Source: Bacteroidales bacterium (lineage in GTDB: Bacteria; Bacteroidota; Bacteroidia; Bacteroidales; JAGONC01). From it: a stretch of 63,783 nt of DNA. The stretch is from assembly GCA_028716265.1 (NCBI GenBank), contig JAQUQD010000007.1, positions 1 to 63,783 on the forward strand, written 5' to 3'. The notes beneath the pieces are model-generated. The model was not told the origin of the DNA. It saw nothing but the letters and a program-made list of their open reading frames with translations, and made no database searches. This document shows positions 34,677 through 45,931 of this stretch, piece after piece (position 1 is the stretch's first letter; every line of letters starts with the position of its first letter). The position numbers were made by a program, and so were the translations under genes.

Positions 34677-36749
34677 TTAAAACCGATACCTAACCTGTAC
34701 CTTTAACTCGCTTTTATGTGGTGCAAGGATCTCATCCGGTCCTGAACCAATGGTGGGCTGATCCGTAAAGCGGGTTCTCGAATAGCGGATCCAGACATCG
34801 AGCCATTTTGCTGCGATGCACCGGGCCATGGCATAGAACCGGATGCCTTTTGAATAGTAAGCCGGGGCAGAAAAGGCATACAAAACGTCCCTCTCATAAG
34901 CATAGATCCGGTCTGAATAGCTCCGTGTATCAAACAGTGCGTACCGCAGGTTCAGTTCCATGGGCCAACTGTTAGTTTTATACTGAATATCGGCTGAGAA
35001 AAGATACCCCGGATGGCCGTACACTCTATCTGTTTGCGATACAGTGACATACAGCTGGCCTTTCAGTGTCACTGCAGGACTGGCCTGGCAGTTCAGCTGT
35101 GCGCTGGCCAGGAAGGAGGATATTTCTGACGAGGATTTGATCACATCTTCAGGAAGGGTCCTGTTCTGTATCCCTTTTTTATAATGGAAACGCACAAGCA
35201 GCTGCGTATGGACGGCTGGCTTATAGGAGGATAACAGGTAGAATTCTGAGCCTGCACCGGGTTTGTCCAACCGGTATGAAATCCATGGGAACCAGAAGAT
35301 ACTGGCACCTGCCGTCGTGGTCAGATTTTTTGAGAGCATCGCCTCCAACGACCAGGAGAATCCTTTTTCATTGTTGTTGGGCTGATGGTGTCCGACAGCA
35401 CAGGAATACGGGTGATAAAATCCGGGGGGGTAGTACCGGAAAACGAGGGTATGCTTGAACCGCGCGTTGGCATACCAAAGCATGCCGGCAATCATCCCCG
35501 CACCTTTACCCACCCGGTAGCTTGCCTCTCCAAATACCACAACCTCGGGAAGAAGAATCCGGAAATCAGTACCCAGGACCGTCATGGTTCCTCCCGGATC
35601 CATAAAACGCTTGTATGGCTTGTCCTGTGCGGCGATGGCCGGCCGGAAGCTGCTTTGAAAGCAGGTGATCCCTGCCTGTAAAAAATGATTCCTGAAGGTT
35701 GCATGTCCTCCGTATGCAAGGCTTTGGACCCTGTTCCTACGGGCTATCTCATCCAGTGTGCGGTGGTATCCTGTGGTGATCCAGCTCAGGACCTCCCCGG
35801 TCGAATCATCGGGATCTAACCGGGCATCCATTTTTTTCCCGGAGAAGAAAATGGTCCAGCTGAGCTTCTTTATCCGGAAGTCGGCTGCTATCCCACGGAA
35901 TCCTCCTGATTCGCCTGAAGATGTGTTGGGCCTGACCGGACTGGTGAATTTGTACGGCTGATAGAGTCCCCGCGACGAATTCATGAGCGTCGAGGAACTG
36001 ATGGTCAGACCCTGGCCGAATCCAAGGTGGTAATCGCCGATGATCAGCGTTTTGAGGACCTTATTGAAATTTATTGCCAGGAACGCCTTGTAGTGATCAA
36101 ATCCATGCTTTTGGGTACCCTTGAACAGCTGTTCGCCTGCATCCTTTTCAGCAAGCATTCCCAGACTTATCCTGCCTGCCGCTCTGGCCTGAAACCGGAT
36201 CAGGACCTTCGATGGGTCCCCCAGGTACTGATCACGGATGGCGGTGTCGCCGGAAGACACCAGGTATCCCTCCTGCGATTCGAAGACACGGCCGTACCTT
36301 ACAAGAAGGGTTCCGTGTGTTTGCCGGAGGAGAGCGACCGGATGGAGAGGGATTCTTTCTTTTATTGGCTGAAGGGTGATCAGTGGCAGGATCCGTTGGA
36401 TCGTTGCGGTGTCGAAGCCCTGAATGGCCCTGAGCTCGTAGACGGTAAGCAGGGGACTAAAATCCCGGATATAGTCCCTCAGGTGCAGGATCTGGGATGG
36501 AGACAGCCGGATCTTTTCAGCCATCAGGAACGGATCCGCGTTGTTCAGATCGATCCGTAGGGGAACAGGAAACCTGCTATCAGAGCCAATATCCGCGGCG
36601 TCGAACTCCTCTTCATAAATTCCGGAAAGTTCTTCCACCAGATACTCCGCTTCCGGGGGCAACTCACCGGTCAACGAGTCCGCTACCTGGGACCATGCCA
36701 TCATGGATGTCAGGATGAGCCACATCAATAACATGTTGTTCTTCAACAT
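34677..36749 (-). CDS. Outer-membrane barrel-like protein with N-terminal helix-hairpin-helix region
   Basis: This protein of about 690 residues starts with a signal peptide (Met-Leu-Lys-Asn-Asn then a hydrophobic core and Trp-Ser-Gln). An upstream ATG at 36779 is possible but overlaps the preceding gene. Residues around 45-110 carry Asp-Leu-Asn-Asn-Ala-Asp and a helix-hairpin-helix pattern similar to ComEA, and the rest is rich in aromatic-alternating strands consistent with a large beta barrel, with a C-terminal Val-Arg-Tyr-Arg-Phe. It overlaps or abuts a PorV/PorQ-like gene. DNA binding at the cell surface is an open idea, not shown. Confidence 0.8.
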   Translation of the reverse strand: MLKNNMLLMWLILTSMMAWSQVADSLTGELPPEAEYLVEELSGIYEEEFDAADIGSDSRFPVPLRIDLNNADPFLMAEKIRLSPSQILHLRDYIRDFSPLLTVYELRAIQGFDTATIQRILPLITLQPIKERIPLHPVALLRQTHGTLLVRYGRVFESQEGYLVSSGDTAIRDQYLGDPSKVLIRFQARAAGRISLGMLAEKDAGEQLFKGTQKHGFDHYKAFLAINFNKVLKTLIIGDYHLGFGQGLTISSSTLMNSSRGLYQPYKFTSPVRPNTSSGESGGFRGIAADFRIKKLSWTIFFSGKKMDARLDPDDSTGEVLSWITTGYHRTLDEIARRNRVQSLAYGGHATFRNHFLQAGITCFQSSFRPAIAAQDKPYKRFMDPGGTMTVLGTDFRILLPEVVVFGEASYRVGKGAGMIAGMLWYANARFKHTLVFRYYPPGFYHPYSCAVGHHQPNNNEKGFSWSLEAMLSKNLTTTAGASIFWFPWISYRLDKPGAGSEFYLLSSYKPAVHTQLLVRFHYKKGIQNRTLPEDVIKSSSEISSFLASAQLNCQASPAVTLKGQLYVTVSQTDRVYGHPGYLFSADIQYKTNSWPMELNLRYALFDTRSYSDRIYAYERDVLYAFSAPAYYSKGIRFYAMARCIAAKWLDVWIRYSRTRFTDQPTIGSGPDEILAPHKSELKVQVRYRF

Positions 36750-36765
36750 AATAACCAGCAGATTG

Positions 36766-37602
36766 TTACTTTGCGACATAATGGAGCGAAACCTGGGGGA
36801 ACCACCCCAGATGCTGGTGCATGGATGCAGCGATGTCGATAACGAGCCGGTGCCATTGAATCCCGGATCCAAATGTCAGTTGGACCGGATGTGACATGAT
36901 CCCCGATCGGACACAGGCAAGGTGCGAAAGCCTGTATTCGAACCCTGCCATGAACCTCGGCTCGCCGATGAGTGCTTTCTCTGCCTGTAAGACCAGAATG
37001 ACCCGGTCGGAAAGATTCATGCTTGTGCCCAATTGCAGGAGGCCATCCCTGGAGGTGAATCCGTTTTTTTCGCCGGCAACGAACGTCAGCGGGTCGATGA
37101 TATGCAAGGCCAGGAAAAGGTTACGGCTGATGGTTGCAATGATGCCTGCCTCAAAGCTCACCCGTTTCTGACGGTAGGCTTTTTCACGCAGCTGAGTGAA
37201 CTCTCCAACCAGTTGTAAACCACAATGAACATTTTCCCCGAAGCTTCTGGCCAGAGTCAATCCCGCCCTGTTGGTACTGAAGGCTGAATACCCGAACCGT
37301 ATGAACGACAGTCCTGCTACTCCCAGATGTTTGGCGGGCACAAGCACAAATCCTGCCTGGCAACCCAGTTCCTTCATCAGGAAACGGTTTTCTGCGTGAA
37401 TGCCGATGGTCAGGGAGGTACATTGAACGATCCCTGCCTGGTTATTGATGATCCCCCACGGATCGAAAAGAGCTGCCGAAGCGTGGGCCATTGCCGCGGA
37501 ACGACCCCCCGCGGGCTGAAATCCTGTGCCCGACACCATCTGGACAGCCAATAAAACGATTCCCGTCAAAACGGCCCATTGACCCCAACTTCTCATGTTC
37601 AT
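36766..37602 (-). CDS. PorV/PorQ-like outer-membrane protein
   Basis: This 278-residue protein begins with a signal peptide (about 1-25) followed by Ala-Gly-Gly-Arg-Ser-Ala-Ala-Met-Ala-His-Ala-Ser-Ala-Ala-Leu-Phe-Asp-Pro-Trp-Gly and Asn-Asn-Gln-Ala-Gly, the hallmark of the PorV/PorQ/FadL-like barrels of Bacteroidota. The remaining strands alternate hydrophobic and polar residues. It is translated just before the HhH-barrel gene on the same strand, so the pair may form one outer-membrane complex. Involvement in type IX secretion is possible but not shown by sequence. Confidence 0.72.
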   Translation of the reverse strand: MNMRSWGQWAVLTGIVLLAVQMVSGTGFQPAGGRSAAMAHASAALFDPWGIINNQAGIVQCTSLTIGIHAENRFLMKELGCQAGFVLVPAKHLGVAGLSFIRFGYSAFSTNRAGLTLARSFGENVHCGLQLVGEFTQLREKAYRQKRVSFEAGIIATISRNLFLALHIIDPLTFVAGEKNGFTSRDGLLQLGTSMNLSDRVILVLQAEKALIGEPRFMAGFEYRLSHLACVRSGIMSHPVQLTFGSGIQWHRLVIDIAASMHQHLGWFPQVSLHYVAK

Positions 37603-37702
37603 GGTGACCTTTACCTGTTAATACGGTTCGATCAAAATTGTGACCCATGTTTGGAGAAAAAAGTTTTCTTTTTATACCTTTATCCACCCAAAGCCAGATG
37701 CG

Positions 37703-38368
37703 ATGAATACTGAAAAAATATTGGAATTCCTTGGCGAACTAAAACAAAACAATACCAGGGAATGGTTTTCTGAGAACAAATCCCGTTTTGAGGTGGTTCG
37801 GTCGGATTTTGAGGCATTCATCAACCGGCTGATACCGGAAGTGTATAAATTCGATCCGGGGATCGGCCTGGTGTCGGCCCGCGACTGCATGTTTAGGATT
37901 TACAAGGACATCCGTTTCTCAAAGGACAAGTCCCCCTATAAGACTAATTTTGGTGCATTCATCGCCGAGAACGGGCGAAAAAGCGTGAAAGCAGGCTATT
38001 ATGTCCATCTGGACTCTGAAGAATCATTCCTGGGCGGGGGCATGTACATGCCGTCACCTGATATCCTCAGGCGGGTGAGGCAGGAGATCTATTTCAATGC
38101 GGAGGCGCTGAACAGGATCCTTGAGGAGAAGGATTTCAGGGAGATCTATGGCGGCATTCATGATATGGAGGATAAGTTAAAGAATCCACCCAGGGATTAT
38201 CCGGTGGATTTCAGATATATCGAGCTGCTCAAGCATAAGAGCTATTCCGTTTGGCACACCCTGTCGCCAGATGCGTTAAAAAGCGGAACCCTTCTGGAGG
38301 ATATCGCATGTAAGTTCAGTGCGATGGCTCCGTTCAACGCTTATCTGAACCATATCTTTGACCTGTAG
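37703..38368 (+). CDS. DUF2461 family protein
   Basis: The 221-residue cytoplasmic protein has the DUF2461 (TIGR02453) pattern: Asn-Asn-Thr-Arg-Glu-Trp-Phe-x-x-Asn-Lys near residues 15-25, Arg-Ile-Tyr-Lys-Asp-Ile-Arg-Phe-Ser-Lys-Asp-Lys-Ser-Pro-Tyr-Lys-Thr, and Gly-Gly-Gly-Met-Tyr. Function unknown. The start 37703 is preferred over an ATG at 37640 because it begins directly at the family N-terminus and is preceded by a near-consensus TACCTTTA box. It ends 6 bases before the convergent gyrB stop. Confidence 0.9.
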   Translation: MNTEKILEFLGELKQNNTREWFSENKSRFEVVRSDFEAFINRLIPEVYKFDPGIGLVSARDCMFRIYKDIRFSKDKSPYKTNFGAFIAENGRKSVKAGYYVHLDSEESFLGGGMYMPSPDILRRVRQEIYFNAEALNRILEEKDFREIYGGIHDMEDKLKNPPRDYPVDFRYIELLKHKSYSVWHTLSPDALKSGTLLEDIACKFSAMAPFNAYLNHIFDL

Positions 38369-38373
38369 GGGAT

Positions 38374-40344
<1,971 letters not shown>

Positions 40345-40371
40345 TTACTTAGACAATCAACGCTTCCTATG

Positions 40372-40379
40372 CAAAGGTA
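40372..40379 (-). promoter_or_regulatory. Candidate -7 promoter box for gyrB
   Basis: TACCTTTG on the minus strand, an exact TAnnTTTG match, 34 bases upstream of the start. Confidence 0.45.
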
Positions 40380-40470
40380 GGAAATTTTTCTGAATCCAGC
40401 ATCCTGCCGATTCATCAAATTAGAGGTTTTTTTCAACAGGGATATGTGTACGAATCAGAGGTTAAAATAT

Positions 40471-42186
40471 TCAGAATGCGTAGGTTACACCAATCAGGCC
40501 ATTCAGTCGCTGACTGGCGTAACCATTCCAGCGGTAATAGGTCCGATTGGTCAGATTGTTCAATTGCAGAAAAGCGGACAGGTTTTTATTGTAACGGTAC
40601 TCTACACCCAGGTTCAGATCGGCAAATCCTTCCAGCTTCTTAGTGGAAACTATATTGGTTTCCCAGGTTTTTGCCCAGGATTTGCCCCGGTAAATGAGGC
40701 TCGTATGAAAGATGAATTTATCCTGGAGGTTGTATTTCCCGTAGAAAACAAGGTCAAAGTCCGGCTTGTGCCAAGGCTCATATTCATGATCCAGTTTGTA
40801 CTGATAATAGTTCGCGGCAAGGCTCAGACGTAATTTTCCGGCTTTCTGGAAGGCGATCTCGGTATTGCCGTGGATGATGGTTCCATCATCGTAGATGACC
40901 ACAAACTGGTTGTTCAGGTCCTTGTTTCGCTGGGTAGATGTATCGTTGACAAAGAAGGCCAGGTCATCGTTGCCTGATCCTTCAATCCGTATCATCCAGT
41001 CAAAGAATCGTCCTATCCTGGTATTGATCCCTCCGTAAAGGTTATAGCGTTCGCTGGTGAATCTCATCTCCGGAGTGCTGATCATATAGGGATTCTCATC
41101 ACTCAGGTCACGGAAGCTGTTCCTTTTCAGCGTTCCTTTCAATCCGATGTAAGCGCTCAGGGTGTTGGGAATGATGGCGACGGCCGCTTCAGCGAGCGGA
41201 TAAAAATGAAGCCTGGAGGCGGAATCGACAGCTACCGATGCATTGAAGCCAACCTTGAAGCTGTATTCGTCCAGAGTTACACGCAGTACCGGCTCAAGCC
41301 CTGCCAACGCACTTGTCAGTGTTTCCAGGGTATCTTTATTCTCATAGACGTCCGCAAGGACCCTTATCGTAATGTTTTCTTCATCGGTTGCCCCGATGAG
41401 GTCAAGGTTTTTATCGAAATGGACATCCAGGTTGCCATGATGCTCTTTTGTCTTGTCCCGGTTAAAGAGGTAGTGATATCCCAATGCCACCCCTGAGTTC
41501 AGCTTGTTCCTGGCAGGGTTCCTTGTCAGGCTGGCCTGCATACCAACCAGGTTGTACGTCTGCTTCAGTTTATCCCCGGAAATGTCCCACGTCTCGGCAA
41601 GGGAGTCGTTGTAACCATAATAGTGGACCATCTTTCTGTCGTAGATCAGGTTGCCTGACAGCGTATGTTTTTTGAGAAATTTCTTTCCCCAGAGGTCGAT
41701 GGCGTTGTTGCTCTGGCTGGAGGAGGGATGATCTTTCATTTCACCTGATGAAAGGTGCCGCAGGTGGGCTCCGAATGCAAATTCTTTGGATCTCAGACTG
41801 CCGGCAAAGAACTCAAGGTAAGGAGTACGGTAATTCCCGAACCCTCCCCGGATGAAGTTGCGGTAGAGCTTTTCGATGGGTTCTCCTGCGATGGAGGCCG
41901 GTTTGATGGGTTGAGGCTTGAAGCTGGTCGGGATCAGGTAGTCCAGTATAGAGTAGTTCATTTCAGGCTTCTCCAGATCCTGAGGCTCGATACGGGGATT
42001 CATACTTATCTTGAATGATTCGGCAATCGTAGGCTTATAGGGAGAGATGACCGTGATCTCTTCCGTATAGGGAAGTTGCTGCTGGGCGCTCACCGAAAGG
42101 GAAAGGCATAGGCATCCGATGGTCCATGCGCCAAGGCAGGGGATCATCGACCACACGTTCCGGGATCTGAATTTACTGCCTTTCAT
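40471..42186 (-). CDS. Plugless TonB-receptor-like outer-membrane barrel
   Basis: This protein of about 571 residues has a signal peptide ending Val-Ser-Ala-Gln, then Glu-Ile-Thr-Val-Ile-Ser-Pro-Tyr-Lys-Pro-Thr-Ile and Lys-Leu-Tyr-Arg-Asn, and continues with strands typical of the C-terminal barrel of TonB receptors (including Leu-Gln-Leu-Asn-Asn-Leu-Thr-Asn-Arg-Thr-Tyr). There is no CarboxypepD_reg-like or plug domain. An ATG at 42213 would overlap the TPR gene. It is directly downstream of the 1027-residue TPR gene on the same strand; the pairing is widespread in Bacteroidota. The transported substrate is unknown. Confidence 0.83.
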   Translation of the reverse strand: MKGSKFRSRNVWSMIPCLGAWTIGCLCLSLSVSAQQQLPYTEEITVISPYKPTIAESFKISMNPRIEPQDLEKPEMNYSILDYLIPTSFKPQPIKPASIAGEPIEKLYRNFIRGGFGNYRTPYLEFFAGSLRSKEFAFGAHLRHLSSGEMKDHPSSSQSNNAIDLWGKKFLKKHTLSGNLIYDRKMVHYYGYNDSLAETWDISGDKLKQTYNLVGMQASLTRNPARNKLNSGVALGYHYLFNRDKTKEHHGNLDVHFDKNLDLIGATDEENITIRVLADVYENKDTLETLTSALAGLEPVLRVTLDEYSFKVGFNASVAVDSASRLHFYPLAEAAVAIIPNTLSAYIGLKGTLKRNSFRDLSDENPYMISTPEMRFTSERYNLYGGINTRIGRFFDWMIRIEGSGNDDLAFFVNDTSTQRNKDLNNQFVVIYDDGTIIHGNTEIAFQKAGKLRLSLAANYYQYKLDHEYEPWHKPDFDLVFYGKYNLQDKFIFHTSLIYRGKSWAKTWETNIVSTKKLEGFADLNLGVEYRYNKNLSAFLQLNNLTNRTYYRWNGYASQRLNGLIGVTYAF

Positions 42187-42202
42187 ATTCCTGCAAGCTG
42201 GG

Positions 42203-45200
42203 TTATGAGTCATCCTTTTCGTTGATTTCTTCCTGTAGGAGCTGGTTTTGGGAGGCCTTCTCAGCCGTCAGGATCACGTTCAGTTTGCGTATGGCCTCCG
42301 AACGCAGGTCCTCTCCCGAGTAATTGTCGATGATGGACTGCAGCGTCTGTTTTGCCTGGAAGGTGTTGCCCATTCCCGCATAAATATCCGAAAGAAGGAT
42401 AAATCCGCGTGCAACCCAGTAATCGAACGTATCATACCGGTTGATCAGTTCAAATGCCTTCTTCTCGGCATCCGGGTACGCTTTTTCGTCGTACGCCAGC
42501 CAGGCGATATGGTATTGCGATTCAGCAGCTCTTTCATCCTGCACCAGTTCACAGGTTCGTTGGAAGGCTTTCAGGGCCTTCTCCTTGTTTCCTGTGGCCA
42601 GGGATGATTTCGCAAGGATAAAATTGGCCTCAGCCTCCCTTTCCGGCTCGGTCAGATCGGAGGTGAGCACTCTTTCAGCAAGGACGGTCGCCCTGTCAAC
42701 GTTTTCCAGTATGAAATGGCAGCGCATCTGACCTGTCAGGGAGGTTATATATGATGTTTTCGTGCTGGCGGCTTCCTCCAGGTGCTGGTAGGATTCCAGA
42801 GCTTCAGGGTAATTGCCCGCTTCAAAACGGATCGCAGCCACCCTGTCCAGGGCATTCTCGGTGAACTGTGACGAAGGTTTTTGCAGGACATACAGATAAT
42901 TGTTCAGCGCTGATTCCTTTTGATTGCTTCTGAGCTCACACTCCGCCTGATAGAAGTGTGCCTGGATAAGAAAGGCTCCCTGGGGGAAGCTGGCTGTATA
43001 TCCTTCGAATCCCTGGATCGCTCCCGGGCAGTCCCCTTTCCTGTACCTGTCCTCCGCCGTGAAATAACTGAGCGAATCCTGCGCTGAATGCGACATGTCC
43101 GCAAAAGGGAGCGTCTGGGCAAATACCAGGTATTCATTGACCCTGTTCAGATCCACATAGATGTTACGTATGATCTCCAGCGCCTCCCGGGATTCCTCTG
43201 ATCCCGAGTAATCCGAAATGACCTTCTTCAGGGTGGTGATGGCAAGATCGTTACTGCCGTCATTATAATAGATCAGACCGGTCTTCAAAAGCGATTTCTT
43301 GATGTACTTGCCGGAAGGGAACTCCTGGGGGATCCTCCTGAAATGGTTCAGCGCCTCTTCATCCCGGTTCAGCAGGATGCAGGTAGTGCCCAGCTCATAG
43401 AGTACCTCTTCGGTATAGGTGGAACGCGGGAATTTTGACAGGTACGCTCCCAGCAGTTCGGCTTTGCGTGCAAAATCTCCCCTGCCGCCGTATGCCATCG
43501 CTTTTTGCAGTGTAGCATAATCACTTTCACTTCCTGATTCCTGTATGACTTTGTTGTAATGATCGATCGCCTCATCATATCTTTTATTCACCAGATAGGA
43601 ATCCCCCAGTCTCAAATAAGCGTCATTCCTGTATTGCGCTTCTGAATGCCCGGATGAAATGAACTTGCGGAAATAGTCAATGCTCTGTCCGTACATCTTT
43701 TGATTGAAATAACAATAACCCAGGTTGTAGGAGGTCAGGGCATAGAGCGGTGTACGGCTGGCGTCAGGCAGAGAGAGGAATTTTCTGTAATGCTCTGCCG
43801 CAAAATCATAGGAGCCCAGCCGGTAAAACGATTCTCCAAGCCAATAATGATTTGCTGCTTGGATATTTTTATCCAGAGGGAATTCCAGTGATTTTTTGAA
43901 CATTTCGGTTGCACCCCGGTAATCTCTTCCGTTGAAAAGTTCAATACCCCTGTAATGAGCGGCCTTCTGAAAGGCGGCTCGCGTCTGTTCATCCTTGATA
44001 CGGATCTTTTCGATCGTTTCCATGGCCTCCTGATAGTTGTTTGTCGACAGGAAAAGATTAACAAGATACCGGTTGGCCTCATCCAGCCGTTTCGATTGGG
44101 GGTAATCGCTGATGTATTGTTTCAGGGATTTGATGGCTTCGCTGTAGGGATCAAAGGAGAGATCATAAGCGAGCATGGCGTAAATGAAAAGGGCATCCTC
44201 TTTTATTGCAGGATCGAAATCCATTTTACTGGCCGACTGGAATGCGTTTAAGGCAAATGGTTTCTGGCCGGTTTTGATATAGCAGTCGCCCAGGTGGTAA
44301 AACGCATTCTGTGCAAGCGAATCCTGTCCGCCCACCGATTTCTGGAATGCCTGGATGGCCTGATCATACTTTTGGCTTCTGTAAAAGGCGTAACCCAGCT
44401 GATACCAGTCCTGGGCGTTCATCCGTGAAGCGGAAGACCTGCTGTATCTTTCCAGCAGCGGTATGGACTCTTCGTAGCGACCTGTTTTGAAATAGGCATC
44501 CCCGATCATGCGGTACAGGTCGGCGTTCTTTTTATCGTCGGTTTTCCCGGTCAGCTGGTTCCCGATGCTGATCACTTCCTGGTAGTTCTGCAGCCTGTAT
44601 TGTATATGCAGGATATAATAGGGGACGATATCCCTGAACGTCTCATCTTCCGTCAGCCGCTTAAATCCTGCGAGGGCTTTGTCGTCATCTCCCTTCAGGT
44701 AGGCGATATGGGCGTAATAGTAATTGGCCGGCCCCTGATACACCGATGGTGCATCCAGGATCTTCTGGAATGACTGCTCCGCCATGGGCAGGTTATCTCC
44801 TTTAAGGTAACAGTATCCTGTTTTGAAATAGTATTCACTTTTCTCCTCACCTGACAACTGCCGGATATCGGTCTTTTTAAATGCTTCCAGTGCAGGTCTG
44901 TATTCCTTGTTGCGGTAATGCAGCCGGGCAAGCTGGAACTGTGCCAGCTGCGCCATGGTGTTTTCCGGATATGTCCGGATGAAATCGACGTACAGCTCAG
45001 TTGCATTCTGGTGATGCAGTTCGTAAGCGCACAGGGCGTCGTAATAGGCAGCCTGAATACGCATCACCGAATGAGGATCGGTAATCCTGTGCGTGACCTG
45101 CCGGAATACTTCCTGGGCTGCTGTGTATTTCTCCTTGTTAAAGAGGTCCATGGCCAGGTTGAAGCTGGCCAGCGGATCGTCGTAACTGACTGTACGCTGT

Positions 45201-45286
45201 GCTGACGAGGGCCAGGAAACCAGTGTTGTCAGGCAGGATACGATAAGAAGGCTCAGGAAAGCTTTATATATAACAGAAACCTGCAT
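42203..45286 (-). CDS. Large exported tetratricopeptide-repeat protein
   Basis: This 1027-residue protein has a signal peptide (about 1-29, Ser-Ser-Ala-Gln) and then an almost continuous run of TPR helices, many with the Ala-x-x-x-Phe-x-x-x-Leu and Tyr-x-x-Gly-x-x-Tyr patterns, with Asp-Tyr-Pro-x-Ser-type joins. It probably acts as a periplasmic or inner-face outer-membrane scaffold for the barrel protein encoded downstream. Function unknown. No catalytic domain is visible. Confidence 0.87.
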   Translation of the reverse strand: MQVSVIYKAFLSLLIVSCLTTLVSWPSSAQRTVSYDDPLASFNLAMDLFNKEKYTAAQEVFRQVTHRITDPHSVMRIQAAYYDALCAYELHHQNATELYVDFIRTYPENTMAQLAQFQLARLHYRNKEYRPALEAFKKTDIRQLSGEEKSEYYFKTGYCYLKGDNLPMAEQSFQKILDAPSVYQGPANYYYAHIAYLKGDDDKALAGFKRLTEDETFRDIVPYYILHIQYRLQNYQEVISIGNQLTGKTDDKKNADLYRMIGDAYFKTGRYEESIPLLERYSRSSASRMNAQDWYQLGYAFYRSQKYDQAIQAFQKSVGGQDSLAQNAFYHLGDCYIKTGQKPFALNAFQSASKMDFDPAIKEDALFIYAMLAYDLSFDPYSEAIKSLKQYISDYPQSKRLDEANRYLVNLFLSTNNYQEAMETIEKIRIKDEQTRAAFQKAAHYRGIELFNGRDYRGATEMFKKSLEFPLDKNIQAANHYWLGESFYRLGSYDFAAEHYRKFLSLPDASRTPLYALTSYNLGYCYFNQKMYGQSIDYFRKFISSGHSEAQYRNDAYLRLGDSYLVNKRYDEAIDHYNKVIQESGSESDYATLQKAMAYGGRGDFARKAELLGAYLSKFPRSTYTEEVLYELGTTCILLNRDEEALNHFRRIPQEFPSGKYIKKSLLKTGLIYYNDGSNDLAITTLKKVISDYSGSEESREALEIIRNIYVDLNRVNEYLVFAQTLPFADMSHSAQDSLSYFTAEDRYRKGDCPGAIQGFEGYTASFPQGAFLIQAHFYQAECELRSNQKESALNNYLYVLQKPSSQFTENALDRVAAIRFEAGNYPEALESYQHLEEAASTKTSYITSLTGQMRCHFILENVDRATVLAERVLTSDLTEPEREAEANFILAKSSLATGNKEKALKAFQRTCELVQDERAAESQYHIAWLAYDEKAYPDAEKKAFELINRYDTFDYWVARGFILLSDIYAGMGNTFQAKQTLQSIIDNYSGEDLRSEAIRKLNVILTAEKASQNQLLQEEINEKDDS

Positions 45287-45423
45287 TTACCGGCTAAAAT
45301 TAGTATTAATCCAAACGAGGAAAATGGGTAAGGAAATTTACTTATGAACAGGAAATTTTTATCAATTACAATAAACGCAAACAGAGGGCTCTTAGTATAG
45401 GTCAGGTTCTTTGCAGAAAAAAA

Positions 45424-45845
45424 GACAGCCGTTCTGTAAGCCGGATTCTGTTCGTCCCTGCCTTGGCAGGGATCTCTCTATCATTGATCTGGGGCGGATA
45501 TCACTATCCGTCTCTAGCAGCCTACCCATCCCGGTCCGCCGGCAAGCCGGCATCCGGGGCGAGCAACCCCGTGTCCTGGCCTGGGCCAGGTTGCACCGGG
45601 ACCTATTTGGCCTTGCAACCCATAAGGTTTACCCCTCCCGCATGTCACCAAACGGGATCGTGAGCTCTTACCTCACGTTTTCACCCTTACCCTGAAACGG
45701 GTTCAGGGCGGTTATTTTCTGTGGCACTCTCTGTAAGAAACCGGTGTTGACCGGCCTCTTCCTACCCGTTAGGTAGTATGGCGCTCTGTGTTGTCCGGAC
45801 TTTCCTCCCTGAAACAGGTTCAGAGCGATAGAACGAACGGCTGTC
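45424..45845 (-). ncRNA. rnpB: RNase P RNA, bacterial class A
   Basis: This is the catalytic RNA of RNase P, which removes 5' leaders from pre-tRNAs. On the minus strand the conserved GGAGGAAAGUCCGGAC block is visible near the 5' end (45795-45810), followed by the ACAGAA and GGGUAAGGGUGAAA blocks, and AGAAUCCGGCUUACAGAACGG closes the 3' end. The first and last bases pair (GACAGCCGUUC with GAACGGCUGUC), which fixes the borders to within a few bases. Several short translated frames in this stretch are spurious. Confidence 0.95.
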
Positions 45846-45862
45846 AATGGACGTATACGAAA

Positions 45863-45870
45863 TATTTTTG
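45863..45870 (+). promoter_or_regulatory. Candidate -7 promoter box for the YhhQ-type transporter gene
   Basis: TATTTTTG on the plus strand, 61 bases before the transporter start, directly abutting the divergent rnpB box. Confidence 0.35.
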
Positions 45871-45878
45871 CAAAGGTA
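45871..45878 (-). promoter_or_regulatory. Candidate -7 promoter box for rnpB
   Basis: TACCTTTG on the minus strand, exact TAnnTTTG match. It predicts a transcript start near 45864, about 20 bases upstream of the mature 5' end, so a short leader would be trimmed. Confidence 0.5.
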
Positions 45879-45931
45879 ACCATAATTCTTGTTAATATTG
45901 CCCGTCGAACATCGCTCTTGCCTCCGCTCCC

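Noticed and set aside
45411..45883. Several open frames in the rnpB region
   Set aside because: The stretch folds as RNase P RNA with all conserved blocks; the frames are spurious.
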